From Apostichopus japonicus (taxonomy: Eukaryota > Echinodermata > Holothuroidea > Aspidochirotida > Stichopodidae), in NCBI RefSeq assembly GCF_037975245.1, contig NC_092573.1, positions 20,003,265 to 20,067,264 on the forward strand: DNA of 64,000 bases, written 5' to 3'. A program made the position numbers and the translations under genes. Below, in pieces: positions 49,701 to 61,730 of this stretch; the stretch's first letter is position 1, and each line of letters opens with the position of its first letter. The notes beneath the pieces are model-generated. The model was not told where the DNA came from and made no database searches. It was given only the letters and a program-made list of their open reading frames with translations.

Positions 49701-52700
49701 GAGGGTTGGCATTATTGTGTACACTAAAGTTAGTAACAGTGTGTATAAGTTAAACCTTTAATGTTTACCTATAATACTGTACTTACCGGTACCATCACTA
49801 TTTTAATGTACTGCGCATCTGATTGTCTGAACGGTTTAATGTACATGCGCTTGTTCCGTTTTCCCTGCCATTGTTGACCGGTGGCCCTCTCCCAGCTAGT
49901 GATGTCTTGAACAAAAAGGCCTGCCTAACAGTACGAAGAACCACAAGAGAAAGTAAATTAGATAACACAATAAAAACAATCATTGAGCCTTTCACATAGT
50001 TGGCCCATTCACGTGTATCTCCTCTAGACTGGATGAATAAAGGAGCAAAATCTAAACAATCTCTCACCTCCAACATGCTCCCCGCCTGAACTCTGAACTT
50101 CAGTGACTATTATGGGTTTTTTTAGGATTTTTTGTTTATCACCAGGTATTGATGATGCTAATGTGAAAGATAAATGGTACAGCTAAAACTTTATCCAGTT
50201 ACATTCTAACAATTAACACTTTTTCGGCTCATAAAATATTGGAACCGATAGCAGTATTTTGCATCTAAGCCGAATTACCCAAACAAACGGTTTTCATAGG
50301 GGAGATGACACACTCCCTAGAACATCAGTCAAATATTTGTGTGTCCCTTCTACCCCCTACCCCCCTTCCCACCCCGCCAATTTCGAACTCAGGCTAGAAG
50401 CTGCTATATATAACAATTTTCCTGGCGGAAAACCTTGGCGCGAATAGCCCCTCACTCCACCTACACACCACATCTTTAATAACTTTCTTTTGCACTCAGT
50501 TAACGTGAACCATATTTCATCGGGACTTACTTCATTCTCGGTGTGCCGGTCTTTGCCGGAGTACATGGTAATGGTGTAGTTCACTCTGTCGCCTTGAGCA
50601 TTGAAAGAAACATCGCCCGATGCACCTCGAAAATTCACCTTAACGAGAGGAAAAGAAAGAAATCTTTGAAGCAAGTCCTCGAATCACCAAATTAAGCTAA
50701 TATTTTATATCATTGAAATGATATTTAACGTTTAAAGTATTTGATTAAGAATGAATGCCGGGATGAAGATATACCAAGCTGCCTAGTAATTTGCATAGCA
50801 ATATGTCTATAACGTCTCGAGATAGTGATTCCAGGATTACCTTTCGGTTTGTATCCTAAATTAACCGGAAGCAATGCCCAGATGTGGTGTTCGACTAACA
50901 AATTTATAAAAAAGGCTATGACCAACAAAAGCTTTAACACTCCCCCCCCCCATCCCCAATGCCCCAAAACGCCCTGTTTACACCCCTACGGATCCTCCCC
51001 ACTCCCTGATCCGAATACATTGCTATATCCCGCTGCATGAAAGTACGGTAGACTTGGCGTAACATTTCGTCTTAATCTAAGGAAACCGAAATAACAACTC
51101 CCTGCTTGTACGAAGTATAGCTTAATCGTTGCAACCACTTAAGTCAAAACCATTTTCTCCATGCATAACATGAAATTTGCTTACTCGTGTAAGGTATGGA
51201 ATTAATTCAGATTTGACATCATTACTACAAAATTCCACAGGATCAGGTAACGTTCCCCGCTCGTCTTTATACAGCCTCAGCGCTTTTGCGAGCGCCACCA
51301 CGGCGTCGTATGCTGCCCTCTGTCGGAATTGCCAATCTTTGATTGGGGTTGGGGTGGATGTGAAGTAGCTTAGTTCGTTCGAGTCGATCTTAAATCGCGT
51401 AAGGAAAGCCATGTTGTGGCGATACTTCTCTTCCAAAAATCGTTCTGTGAATGGTGGATTCTGAAAAGACGCCACATTTATGTGAATACGATTATCTTAC
51501 AAAATACTGAAATAAACGCTCAAAAGTAAAGATAGCAATTATGACCATAACAATTACTTGAATCACTGTATTGTTTTGATAATCCAAACAATTTTTGGAA
51601 AGACCAAAGTTTATAATAAGAAAATACTTACTAAATTCCCAAATATCCAATGCCAGTTGTTGCTAAGAAGTTGAGTTTCGAAAGCCTGTTGAATAAGAAT
51701 ATAAAAATATATATTTGGCCCAATATTGAGTGACCCCCAAAAATATGGAGTACATTATGCTAACATTTACGCGCTGGGTATTCCGAAGTTCTTTACTGTT
51801 GCACAACCGCCTAGGTAGGTGATGAGACTATATAATAAACCTCGCACAATGAACATATTAATTTGAAACCCATACATAATCAGCTATATGGGATATATAT
51901 AGGGTTAATGTTTGACAGACAATTAATTATACAGCTACAATGACGTCATAGTTCATAAGGAGAACGCAACAATGGGTTGCGCTTTTTTGTAGAAGGTATA
52001 ACTTTAGTAAAAACCATACGTTCAAGATTCGATAGTGATACAAACTAAAGAAAAAGGGTGGGTGACGTAACTTATATTGATGACATGTGACTACATGATC
52101 GTCCAATAAGAGCACCACAAACTTACATAGGCCTATGTCAATTTTAAAATTCGACATATGTCGAATTTAAGGACTTACCGGCACAATATGGCGCACCATA
52201 TACGTCAGGTCGTTAAGACCGATCGCACGTTATATTTGTTATACTATTACCTTCCTCTCTTTTTTTAATCATAAATTATAATTCTCTCTCAAACATGATT
52301 AGTTTAGCGCTATATTTCCAACAGTACTGTTATTGTATATGTCCACAAACCTGTCAGTGATTTATTGAGTTTTGTGTAAAACTAAGAAACCCAGTCAATT
52401 TCTCTCTTGACAAATGGAGAAATATGTATACCTTAAGCATAATCCTTTGTACTTGATCAATATATCGGAAAATTAAAAAAAAAAATAGTATAGACATAAA
52501 CTAAATGAAACAGAAGTAAGATACACGTACCGTGTTAACGACCTCAACCAGTAGGTGCTCGTGTGTGACGTAAACTAGTACGTTTCTAACTGGTCTTGAT
52601 TTTAAGTACTCTGCCTGCGCTTCAAAATTTCCCGCATCTATTTTGATTGGATGAATACGCCAGCCGTAATTCAATGCCTTTGCTGCTACCATCTCGCCCA

Positions 52701-54426
52701 GTTCAAACGCTATAAATATAAAAACAATCAGAGATAAAGACAATTAGGCTAGTTAATTCTATCTTTGGGAGGAGGGGGAGAGGGTTAAGGATGAAATGGT
52801 AAATAACACTTCCTGCTGTGATGTGGTAAGGGTAGAGGAATTGGGGTGGGGTTTGGTTTGGTGGGGGGGTAGGTGGGTTCCTAAGGCTGAAGTATATGTC
52901 CGATGATCAAGCTGGTTGTTAAACTTCGTTATGGTCATACTTGGAGACGTACTCCCGAGGGGAGAATATATTCTCAACGTAATCTATAATGTGTATAACG
53001 TGCAAGAATATATCTTCCACAACGATACGGTTATTTAGAAACTGCAGACAGTTGGAGAGACAACTAGTGCAAATCGTGATAATTATCAATTCTGAAATAT
53101 ATTGATTTTGAACAGTCATAAGCAGGGCCTGAAGCCTGGGGTGAATGATAGGATAAATGTGTATTTCTGCATGTTTATGATATATTCTTAAGGATAAATG
53201 AATACTTTAAAACGAGTACCCGCGGCGGCATAGCTATCCGCGTTACTCTACCTGCATGCTGTTTCACGGATCCTGAGTCCCTCTGTTCCAATGGGGGGAG
53301 GGGGGGGTGGGGAGGGGGACTATATAACATGGTTATTACTTTCAAGCATATTTAAGGACACCAAACTTTTGATAAACACTGGATTGATTACAGATCCCCC
53401 AAGTAATTGTGTCTTAAACAAATGACTGTTTATTACAGGCCTTACATATTGAAAGATAATGATATTACGAATATAGTTCAGAGAAGCCGAGATCCGCTGC
53501 TTTCGCGGTACAAGTATATGTCACACTTTTTGCGGTTCATATTGTCTTACGTATATATTTATTTGAAAATGAGAATAATTTGTTTTTTATCGAATAATTT
53601 CTCAATGTTCCCTTAATTGGCTCCGGACCCCGGGGCACTATAACCCTTCCCTACCCACCCCCCCCCACAGGACTGAACACCATGTGTATATATTATGGAG
53701 CTGTTGCGAATTTAACGCCTGTACACCGGTATGCCTCCATTCAATTTGAACGTGGCAGGCCTACTCAAATAGATATTGGTAAAAGCTATAACTGAGTTAA
53801 CCAAGCCATGTCATTATTATTACAATTATTCTAGTGTAAATATATGAAAATGTATCTCAGCATTTGTATTCATCACCGCCGATACCATTGATAACCCTTT
53901 CACAGTTTGGTTATATTTGCCTATTTTTGCCATTATTTTGTAGACATCGTCACTTGCGAGTTGCTTATATATATAAATTATTGCTAACCCACGTTTCCTT
54001 CGTAAAGGAATATGAAACTTTCCCATTTGAAGTGAGCGATGACGTCAGTTAGCATTTCGCCCATGTCACGTAAGATGGGGAGCATCTTGAAAGCGCCCGA
54101 GTTGTCTGCTTGGTCTAGGGCGAGTAGGGGGCTGTAGGCTTCTCCGAGAATGGACCCTATCTGACCACAGTTACTATCAGCACAAAAATCATTGGGCATG
54201 ATTAAACCTGCTGCTCCGGTGTTCCGGATATTATTGCAAACTGAGGAAAGAATGAAGAAGAAATGACAATATTAATAATAATAATAATAATAATAGTAGT
54301 AGAAGTAGTAGTAGTAGTAGTAGAAGTAGTAACAGTAGCAGTAGTAGTAGTAGAGTAGCAGAAGTAGCAGAAGTAGCAGTAGCAGTAGTAGTAGTAGTAG
54401 TGGTAGTAGTAGTGGTAGTATTATTA

Positions 54427-54460
<34 letters not shown>

Positions 54461-54610
54461 CAGTAGTAGTAGTAGTAGTAGTTGCCTGTAGCATTAGCAG
54501 TAGTAGCAGTAGTAGCAGTAGTAGCAGGAGCAGTAGTAGTAGTAGTAGAAGTAGTAGTACTAGTAGTAGAAGTAGTAGTACTAGTAGTAGTAGAAGTAGT
54601 AGTAGTAGTA

Positions 54611-54641
<31 letters not shown>

Positions 54642-54661
54642 CAGAAGTAGTAGTAGTAGTA

Positions 54662-54694
<33 letters not shown>

Positions 54695-56602
54695 ATAATA
54701 ATAATAATAATAATAATGAAAACATACAGGCCCGTAGCCAGGCCGGGACACATGGGGCCCATGCCAATTCCCACCGTGCAGAATGTTGTGCCCCCATCTG
54801 TTTCACCATTATGTGTTACAACAACTTTACAAGTTAAACTTACAAGAGAATTGTGCTCCTCCATAAATTGCTGGTGCCCCTCTTGAAGTTGTTGGTACCC
54901 CTATATACAACTCAGAATTCCTAGAACACATTTGGAGGTAACACTGATGAATTCTCGGGTTACTTCCTCCTCCCGCCCCCCCCCCCCACCACCTACCCGT
55001 AAGTACTGGGTTACGAACAGGACCCCAAAGCCCACTTCATGGGATTAGGCATCATCGAACCCAGGGCAACCTCCTCTTTTTAAAATATTGGATACCCCTC
55101 TGGACTGATATATTCAAACCGATACATGCTTGCCGAAGTAAACAACTAAAAGATGCATTGTATAATTGGACACAGGACATCTTAAATAAATAAATCCGTA
55201 AACGTTGACTTTTATTCATTTCTTCTTTCCTCTTAGCGTATATAACTATTGTTAAAAGTCGAGTTGAAAACTTTTTTTTTCACTTTTTTTTACGCAACTT
55301 AGCAAGGCGCAGTTCACGTTACAATGTCGATAGTAATATCTATTATGACTTTCCCTGACATAATGCATTTTTATATTCAGAATGCAGAATTCTTTCTTCT
55401 CATATTCGAAATCTTCACACTTGGAAGAAATTTTCTTTTTGGAAAGAACCTGGGCACGAAAACCAAACTACCAAACGACTGATCCGCTCTAACTTGACCC
55501 CAGTCCCCTTGCATCGGGACTGTGACTGTGTGATCATTGTCATGTGTGCATCACCATTCTCTTCGAAAGGGGAGAGATACTTTTTTGAAGGAAAAGTCGC
55601 CCAGGAAGGAACCTGGGCACGAAAACCAAACTACCAAACGACTGATTCGCTCTAAACCCCAGTCCCCTTGCATCGGGACTGTGACTGTGTGATCATTGTC
55701 ATGTGTGCATCACCATTCTCTTCGAAAGGGGAGAGATACTTTTTTTAAGGAAAAGTCGCCCAGGAAGGAACCTGGGCACGAAAACCAAACTACCAAACGA
55801 CTGATTCGCTCTAAACCCCAGTCCCCTTGCATCGGGACTGTGACTGTGTGATCATCGTCATGTGTGCATCACCATTCTCTTCGAAAGGGGAGAGATACTT
55901 TTTTTAAGGAAAAGTCGCCCAGGAAGGAACCTGGGCACGAAAACCAAACTACCAAACGACTGATTCGCTCTAAACCCCAGTCCCCTTGCATCGGGACTGT
56001 GACTGTGTGATCATCGTCAGGTGTGCATCACCATTCTCTTCGAAAGGGAACAGATACTTTTTTTAAGGAAAAGTCGCCCAGGAAAGAACCTGGGCACGAA
56101 AACCAAACTACCAAACGACTGATCCGCTCTAACTTGACCCCAGTCCCCTTGCATCGGGACTGTGACTGTGTGATCATCGTCAGGTGTGCATCACCATTCT
56201 TTTCGAAAGGGAACAGATACTTTTTTTAAGGAAAAGTCGCCCAGGAAAGAACCTGGGCACGAAAACCAAACTACCAAACGACTGATCCGCTCTCAGCCCC
56301 AGTCCCCTTGCATCGGGACTGTGACTGTGTGATCATCGTCGGGTGTGTATCACCAATCCCCTCGAAAGGGAACAGATACTACACGTGATCTTAGCCAAAT
56401 AGTATATATACTGTCTTACCTTGAAAGACGCTCTGGAAAAGTGACCGTTCTTCATAGACGCTGGTTCCCAATAGGTCGTTATGAATGACATTGAGCTGAT
56501 CTCCTGCTGATAATATGTTGCCGTCATTGACATATGTGGCAGCGTCGATCATTACCTGCTTGTACAAGTCATCTTTGGATGTGAACTTACCGTACATAGA
56601 TA
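45574..56602 (-). CDS. Gene C: divergent ionotropic glutamate receptor-like subunit (5' exon not found)
   Basis: Close paralogue of gene B. Exons found, in transcript order (minus strand): 56602-56420, 54240-53989, 52709-52531, 51685-51632, 51460-51185, 50638-50531, 49924-49787, 49604-49438, 47376-47289, 46734-45574. They keep one frame of 2606 nt plus one base from the missing first exon, and lengths match gene B exon by exon. The amino-terminal domain has IMPNDFCADSNC, AHFKWESFIF and AYDAVVALAKA; S1 has VPEPPFFMD and DRGQYG. The first exon should encode a signal peptide and end in phase 1. I searched 56603-64000 and found no good candidate, so it is outside the window, in a long intron, or lost. 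Ligand-site Arg and Glu are kept; Pro/Thr are Ala/Gln and Ser/Thr are Pro/Ala. Confidence 0.9.
48250..48283. promoter_or_regulatory. Nuclear-receptor-like half-site cluster (DR1-DR5-DR4)
   Basis: Four TGACCT hexamers at 48250, 48257, 48268 and 48278 give spacings of 1, 5 and 4. DR1, DR4 and DR5 are the classic spacings bound by RXR-type nuclear-receptor dimers. The same arrangement recurs at 48990-49023. Function is inference; the sites sit in a repeated element. Confidence 0.4.
48990..49023. promoter_or_regulatory. Second half-site cluster (DR1-DR5-DR4)
   Basis: TGACCT at 48990, 48997, 49008 and 49018, the same spacing as in the first copy although the surrounding sequence has drifted. Confidence 0.4.
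54262..54716. repeat. Trinucleotide tract (AGT/AGA/AAT)n
   Basis: About 450 bp of mainly AGT triplets with AGA, AGC and ATT variants, bounded by AAT runs at both ends, in gene C intron 2. Frames reading poly-Leu, poly-Ser, poly-Val or poly-Thr here are artefacts. Confidence 0.97.
54730..54925 (+). mobile_element. Fragment of an interspersed repeat (CAGGCCCGTAGCCAGG end)
   Basis: Begins CAGGCCCGTAGCCAGG, a hAT-like terminus. Its interior (aattgctggtgcccctc, aactcagaattc) resembles 11250-11372, which ends catggctatgagcctg, the inverted form of this terminus. Non-coding. Confidence 0.4.
55446..56395 (-). repeat. Tandem array, six units of 159-163 bp
   Basis: The block gaacctgggcacgaaaacc recurs at 55446, 55609, 55768, 55927, 56086 and 56249. 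Each unit holds two strong hairpins: gcccagg/cctgggc around a 6-base loop, and cagtccc/gggactg around an 8-base loop. It lies in gene C intron 2, ending 25 bp from exon 2. A single diverged copy is at 34718-34880. Confidence 0.93.
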
Positions 56603-56987
56603 CTGTACAGGAAATATATAAACACATTTTACTTGAAAATATATTGAGAAACGTTTCACTTCATACATATACTGTAAAGGAAATGTATAGACACGTTTCA
56701 CTCTCATAGGTACTGCTAAGAATATATATAGGAACTTTTCATTTCATAAAGATACTGTTAAGGAAATATAAAAAAAAAATCATTTCATGGATACTGTAAT
56801 GGAAATATATGGAAATGCTTCATTTCATAGATACTGTATAAAACGTATATAAAAATGTTTCGTAGATTGACTGTAAAGTATTTTTCATGAAACAGGCGAT
56901 AGCGTTTTTACAGTCAACCTAGTTTTTTAAGTGGGAGATGTGGAGGGGTCCGTGAGGTTGGGTGGGGTATACACACACACACACGCA

Positions 56988-56990
56988 CGC

Positions 56991-57073
<83 letters not shown>
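56988..57073. repeat. (TA)n microsatellite
   Basis: A TA run that abuts and truncates the first unit of the 373-bp array. Confidence 0.95.
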
Positions 57074-57074
<1 letters not shown>

Positions 57075-57420
57075 GCTCGTACAGAGCGGGAGGCCCGTGG
57101 TTCGAATCCCGGTGGAGGCTGAAAGTTTTTTCACTGTTCTTGATTTTCCAACTCATTACGATTTTCATTTATATATATTCATTTGCCTTTGTCGTTTACT
57201 TCCATTGCATTAACATAAAGTCTGTTCAAAGTATCTCTTTCGAGATCCGGCTTTAGGAATCACAAATGATTTTCGAGTTGGATAGCATCATGTTTGATCT
57301 CTAGAGTAGGGCAAAATATGTCACCAAAAACAGAACTAGTATTGTTCGATATAGGTGACAAACGCCTACAGTGGAATTACGATCTTCCTTACCAGTTTCG
57401 AACCTCTGGACATACAATCA

Positions 57421-57492
57421 GCGTCCATAGCCTAGTGGTTAGGGTGTCCGCGTACAGAGCGGGAGGCCCGTGGTTCGAATCCCGGTGGAGGC
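57421..57492 (+). tRNA. tRNA-like sequence, array copy 1
   Basis: Acceptor arms gcgtcca/tggaggc pair except at one position. The A box TAGCCTAGTGG and B box GGTTCGAATCC are perfect. The anticodon arm tccgc/gcggg has loop gtacaga (triplet ACA). The T stem has an inserted T relative to the inverted copy, so it is imperfect. It looks like a SINE-type or degenerate tRNA rather than a decoding tRNA. TTTTTT follows within 10 bases. Confidence 0.4.
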
Positions 57493-57793
57493 TGAAAGTT
57501 TTTTCACTGTTCTTGATTTTCCAACTCATTACGATTTTCATTTATATATATTCATTTGCCTTTGTCGTTTACTTCCATTGCATTAACATAAAGTCTGTTC
57601 AAAGTATCTCTTTCGAGATCCGGCTTTAGGAATCACAAATGATTTTCGAGTTGGATAGCATCATGTTTGATCTCTAGAGTAGGGCAAAATATGTCACCAA
57701 AAACAGAACTAGTATTGTTCGATATAGGTGACAAACGCCTACAGTGGAATTACGATCTTCCTTACCAGTTTCGAACCTCTGGACATACAATCA

Positions 57794-57865
57794 GCGTCCA
57801 TAGCCTAGTGGTTAGGGTGTCCGCGTACAGAGCGGGAGGCCCGTGGTTCGAATCCCGGTGGAGGC
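57794..57865 (+). tRNA. tRNA-like sequence, array copy 2
   Basis: Identical to copy 1, one 373-bp period downstream, with the same A box, B box and T6 terminator. Confidence 0.4.
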
Positions 57866-58166
57866 TGAAAGTTTTTTCACTGTTCTTGATTTTCCAACTC
57901 ATTACGATTTTCATTTATATATATTCATTTGCCTTTGTCGTTTACTTCCATTGCATTAACATAAAGTCTGTTCAAAGTATCTCTTTCGAGATCCGGCTTT
58001 AGGAATCACAAATGATTTTCGAGTTGGATAGCATCATGTTTGATCTCTAGAGTAGGGCAAAATATGTCACCAAAAACAGAACTAGTATTGTTCGATATAG
58101 GTGACAAACGCCTACAGTGGAATTACGATCTTCCTTACCAGTTTCGAACCTCTGGACATACAATCA

Positions 58167-58238
58167 GCGTCCATAGCCTAGTGGTTAGGGTGTCCGCGTA
58201 CAGAGCGGGAGGCCCGTGGTTCGAATCCCGGTGGAGGC
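58167..58238 (+). tRNA. tRNA-like sequence, array copy 3
   Basis: Identical to copies 1 and 2, with internal promoter boxes and terminator intact. Confidence 0.4.
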
Positions 58239-58539
58239 TGAAAGTTTTTTCACTGTTCTTGATTTTCCAACTCATTACGATTTTCATTTATATATATTCA
58301 TTTGCCTTTGTCGTTTACTTCCATTGCATTAACATAAAGTCTGTTCAAAGTATCTCTTTCGAGATCCGGCTTTAGGAATCACAAATGATTTTCGAGTTGG
58401 ATAGCATCATGTTTGATCTCTAGAGTAGGGCAAAATATGTCACCAAAAACAGAACTAGTATTGTTCGATATAGGTGACAAACGCCTACAGTGGAATTACG
58501 ATCTTCCTTACCAGTTTCGAACCTCTGGACATACAATCA

Positions 58540-58611
58540 GCGTCCATAGCCTAGTGGTTAGGGTGTCCGCGTACAGAGCGGGAGGCCCGTGGTTCGAATC
58601 CCGGTGGAGGC
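58540..58611 (+). tRNA. tRNA-like sequence, array copy 4
   Basis: Identical to the other copies; its unit is cut short by the (TA)n tract that starts at about 58663. Confidence 0.4.
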
Positions 58612-58658
58612 TGAAAGTTTTTTCACTGTTCTTGATTTTCCAACTCATTACGATTTTC

Positions 58659-58662
<4 letters not shown>

Positions 58663-58714
<52 letters not shown>
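58663..58714. repeat. (TA)n microsatellite
   Basis: A TA run at the centre of the inverted arrangement between array copy 4 and the minus-strand copy. Confidence 0.95.
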
Positions 58715-58717
<3 letters not shown>

Positions 58718-58722
58718 GAGTA

Positions 58723-58793
58723 GCCTCCACCGGGATTCGAACCCGGGCCTCCCGCTTTATATGCGGACACCCTAACCACTAGGCTTTGGACGC
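58723..58793 (-). tRNA. tRNA-like sequence, inverted copy with intact T stem
   Basis: The reverse complement is the same tRNA-like element but with a perfect T arm (ccggg/cccgg around ttcgaat) and a different anticodon loop (atataaa). The flank to 58860 is also an inverted, slightly diverged copy of the unit. It may be closer to the ancestral tRNA-like head than the arrayed copies. No T run follows directly. Confidence 0.4.
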
Positions 58794-61730
58794 TGATTGT
58801 TTGTCCAGAGGTTCGAAACCGGTAAGGAAGGTCGTAATTCCACTGTAGGCGTTTGTCTCCTGTATATATATATATATATATATATACATTGTTTACCATG
58901 GTTAGTGGAACCCAACTGAATACCTTTTACTGCATGTATTTTGCAACTATTGAAGAGTACATTCACTTCAGTTTTACAGATTTGCATACGCACCGGGGGT
59001 GTTGTCACCTTTTTGTTGTATTTATTTCTTTTGTATCACTGACTAAGCACCCTAGGAGACGTTTGGAGGCCTGCCAAATTTTTAATTGAAAAATACCAAA
59101 ATTAGCCGTTGTTGAAGTTGGTATTTCGAAATCCATCGTGTACACTAGCTGGTCAAAATAACCTTTCTTCTTTGTCGAAGGCCCTTATGGCATTGTTTTG
59201 TAGACAAATGAGTGATTTCAGAATTTCCACTAGTATATATCAACTTTTTTTTGTAATGGTATATAGTACTTGTCGAAAAGAAAATGTGGCGTTCCAAGAG
59301 ATTGGAAAACGCAACCAGTTTGCACCGCTTCTATCCAGTCATGCAAAGGTAGACAACCGAGGAAAATGCAATTCATTGGATTGACCTTTTCAATCTATCA
59401 AATTTTACAACGAGAACTGTTTTCCTTCTTTTTTTTTGGGTAGTACAAACAGATTCCACCGCTATCGTCGCTTTTGTTTAAAAGTATAATCGTTATTATT
59501 CCGTTGCCCTAAGTATGACCTTTTTTTCTTGAAAAAGGGTAATTTTTTTTGTTACATTGATGCATGTGTAGATAATTATTTCATTGCCCCGGCCGCCTTT
59601 CAAATTGTTTTCTAAGGACTATACGCAAAAATGTGTACCTGTTTCAATTCAACCCTTCCCTCCATTCAACTCACCTCTATAGAAAAAAATCGACTACTGA
59701 TATGCCAGAATAAACTTAACCGAAAATGTAATGCATGTGTTGGTGAACCGTGAAGTTAGTTTTTAGACTTAAAGGCACGTATATTTCAGACAACTAGTTT
59801 TTTTTTTTAAAATATGCATTCCATGATGTTTTTACTTGGTCTCTTCCGGTTACGACTGGTAACCTATTGACTCACAGTTATTCCATTTTTAACTCGATAA
59901 ATCCTCAAATAAATGCAAGAAACACTAATCTGAAATAGCAGTAAACAATCCTAATAGTTTCAGTCCATATTTCACAGAAAACAACAACAACAAAATCCGC
60001 AAAGTGTCTCTCAGAACATATGATGACTAAAATCCGACGTGTATTTCTGGGAACAGCTCTTTGTCGTATTATTGACAAAGTTGTATAGGCTATAGGCCTA
60101 TACTAACAATTGTTGTGTACGATAGACAGTTTTATCAGTGTAAAATATGTGAGTAATAACAATTATTGTGGTTCTGTGGTAACGGCATCACATGCTTAAC
60201 TGTATGATAATTCAGGTATGAAGGAAGCAAGTTCCAATCTGATACGAAATTATGCATATGTACTTGGAGTGGCAATTTATACTGCCTTCATGGGTTATCA
60301 TTTAAAACTAGAAACGACAAGGCCTAGTTGGGGGGGGGGGGGGGGAGGGGAGGTTCATTGAAGTCTGGATATTTCACTCTAGCCCCCTCCCTCCGCTCAC
60401 AAAAGTAATGACTCATCTATAACCCACACATTCCACGAAAAAAACCCACAACAAACAAACAACAAAAACTATTGGGTCACGCTTTTATTCGAAGGTAGAA
60501 CCATTGAGCTCTGTTTATAGCTCCATGGTAGAACGGAATTGATGAGAACACGTTACAAATATTCGGAAGTCAAACGTTTTGCGGAGTATGAAGTAATACC
60601 TGTTCTTAGACGTCCTATCGATGGTGACGTCAGAGGGGAGGGGGGAATCGACTCAGCAGAATTTTAATCGACGTTCTGATTTGAATATATTATTCTAGGC
60701 TGCTTTAAAGAGGATCGAACTTATATCATACTTACTTTATTATATTTAGATTCATTATTATTAATATGTAAGATATAAATAACCTCATCCCTTTATTGAT
60801 AGCTACTTGTATAATATAGTACTTTTGACTTCAAGTACGGTTTTTTTTATCAAGGGTTTTTATTGTTGTGTGCTTGCTGAAGTTATTCATACTACACTAT
60901 CTATCAGTCAAAATCAAGAATGAGACTCGGTCTCCCTGCCTTCTTCTCTTCTTTCATCCACACTCTATCCCATCCCCTCCTCCCATTAGTACCCTCTCTT
61001 CCCTTCTTTATCCACACTCTATCCCATCCCTACTCCCCGTCCTATCTTCAAGAAGCTAAGTTTTTATATGTAAATATCTATTAATGGATGAACGTGTGTG
61101 GTTATCGTAACTATTGGTGTCATCAGGAAAATGCGAGGCGAGAGAAAGGACTAGGAGTTGAAGGTATCGGAGAGGGGGGCAGGAAAAGAAGGGGTATCAG
61201 ATGGATAGAACATCCGATTCAACGGATGTTACGACAGTTAATAGCATAACATCTCAATTGATAGACAAACCACTAAATTTAACCTCAACTTCGTCCGCAC
61301 CAGCCTCTTATATCCCTCTTTGACTAAGCTTAGACACGACAAACATAATCAGTCATCACATTATCACGGCAGTATATCATTAACAATTGTTCATTTGGTA
61401 AGTCTCATCGTAAGCAAAACTATCCACACTAAGGCAGCAAATATCAAAACTTGTGACAGTTTTACTTGTTCAGTTTTTTGTTAAGACCGTGAAATTTGTG
61501 TAAATTCTAGAGATTGAGTATAACTTAATCTCCTTCGTCGAATCAGCATTATTTTGACTACAGAAATTCAACTGATCATTATCTTAAACGCTTGCCTAAA
61601 TATAAAGAGACGCTTGAGGGGGTGGAGGGGGGGGGGTAGTTGATGGTGGTAGGGGCGGCGGAAGAGGATTCAATCTGTGGGGGGAGGGGGAGGACTTCGA
61701 GGGGCATTAGGTCATATGATGAGGTAAATC

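Larger units (their letters stand above)
57078..58662 (+). repeat. 373-bp tandem array with a tRNA-like gene in each unit, about 4.25 copies
   Basis: The unit recurs with an exact 373-bp period (for example 57421, 57794, 58167, 58540) and, as far as I can read, the copies are identical. Each unit carries a tRNA-like sequence followed at once by a T6 stretch (Pol III terminator). The rest of the unit is unique non-coding sequence that creates a spurious repeated 111-codon frame. (TA)n tracts bound the array on both sides. Confidence 0.95.

Noticed and set aside
54231-54886. Long poly-Leu, poly-Val, poly-Ser and poly-Thr frames
   Set aside because: They are products of the trinucleotide tract and have no non-repeat domain.
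57294-58775. Four identical 111-120 codon frames
   Set aside because: They are a side effect of the 373-bp tandem unit; each spans the tRNA-like sequence and has no recognisable domain.
59600-59740. Candidate first exon of gene C ending at a GAG|gtgagt donor
   Set aside because: The only upstream Met frame meets a stop after six codons and shows no signal peptide.
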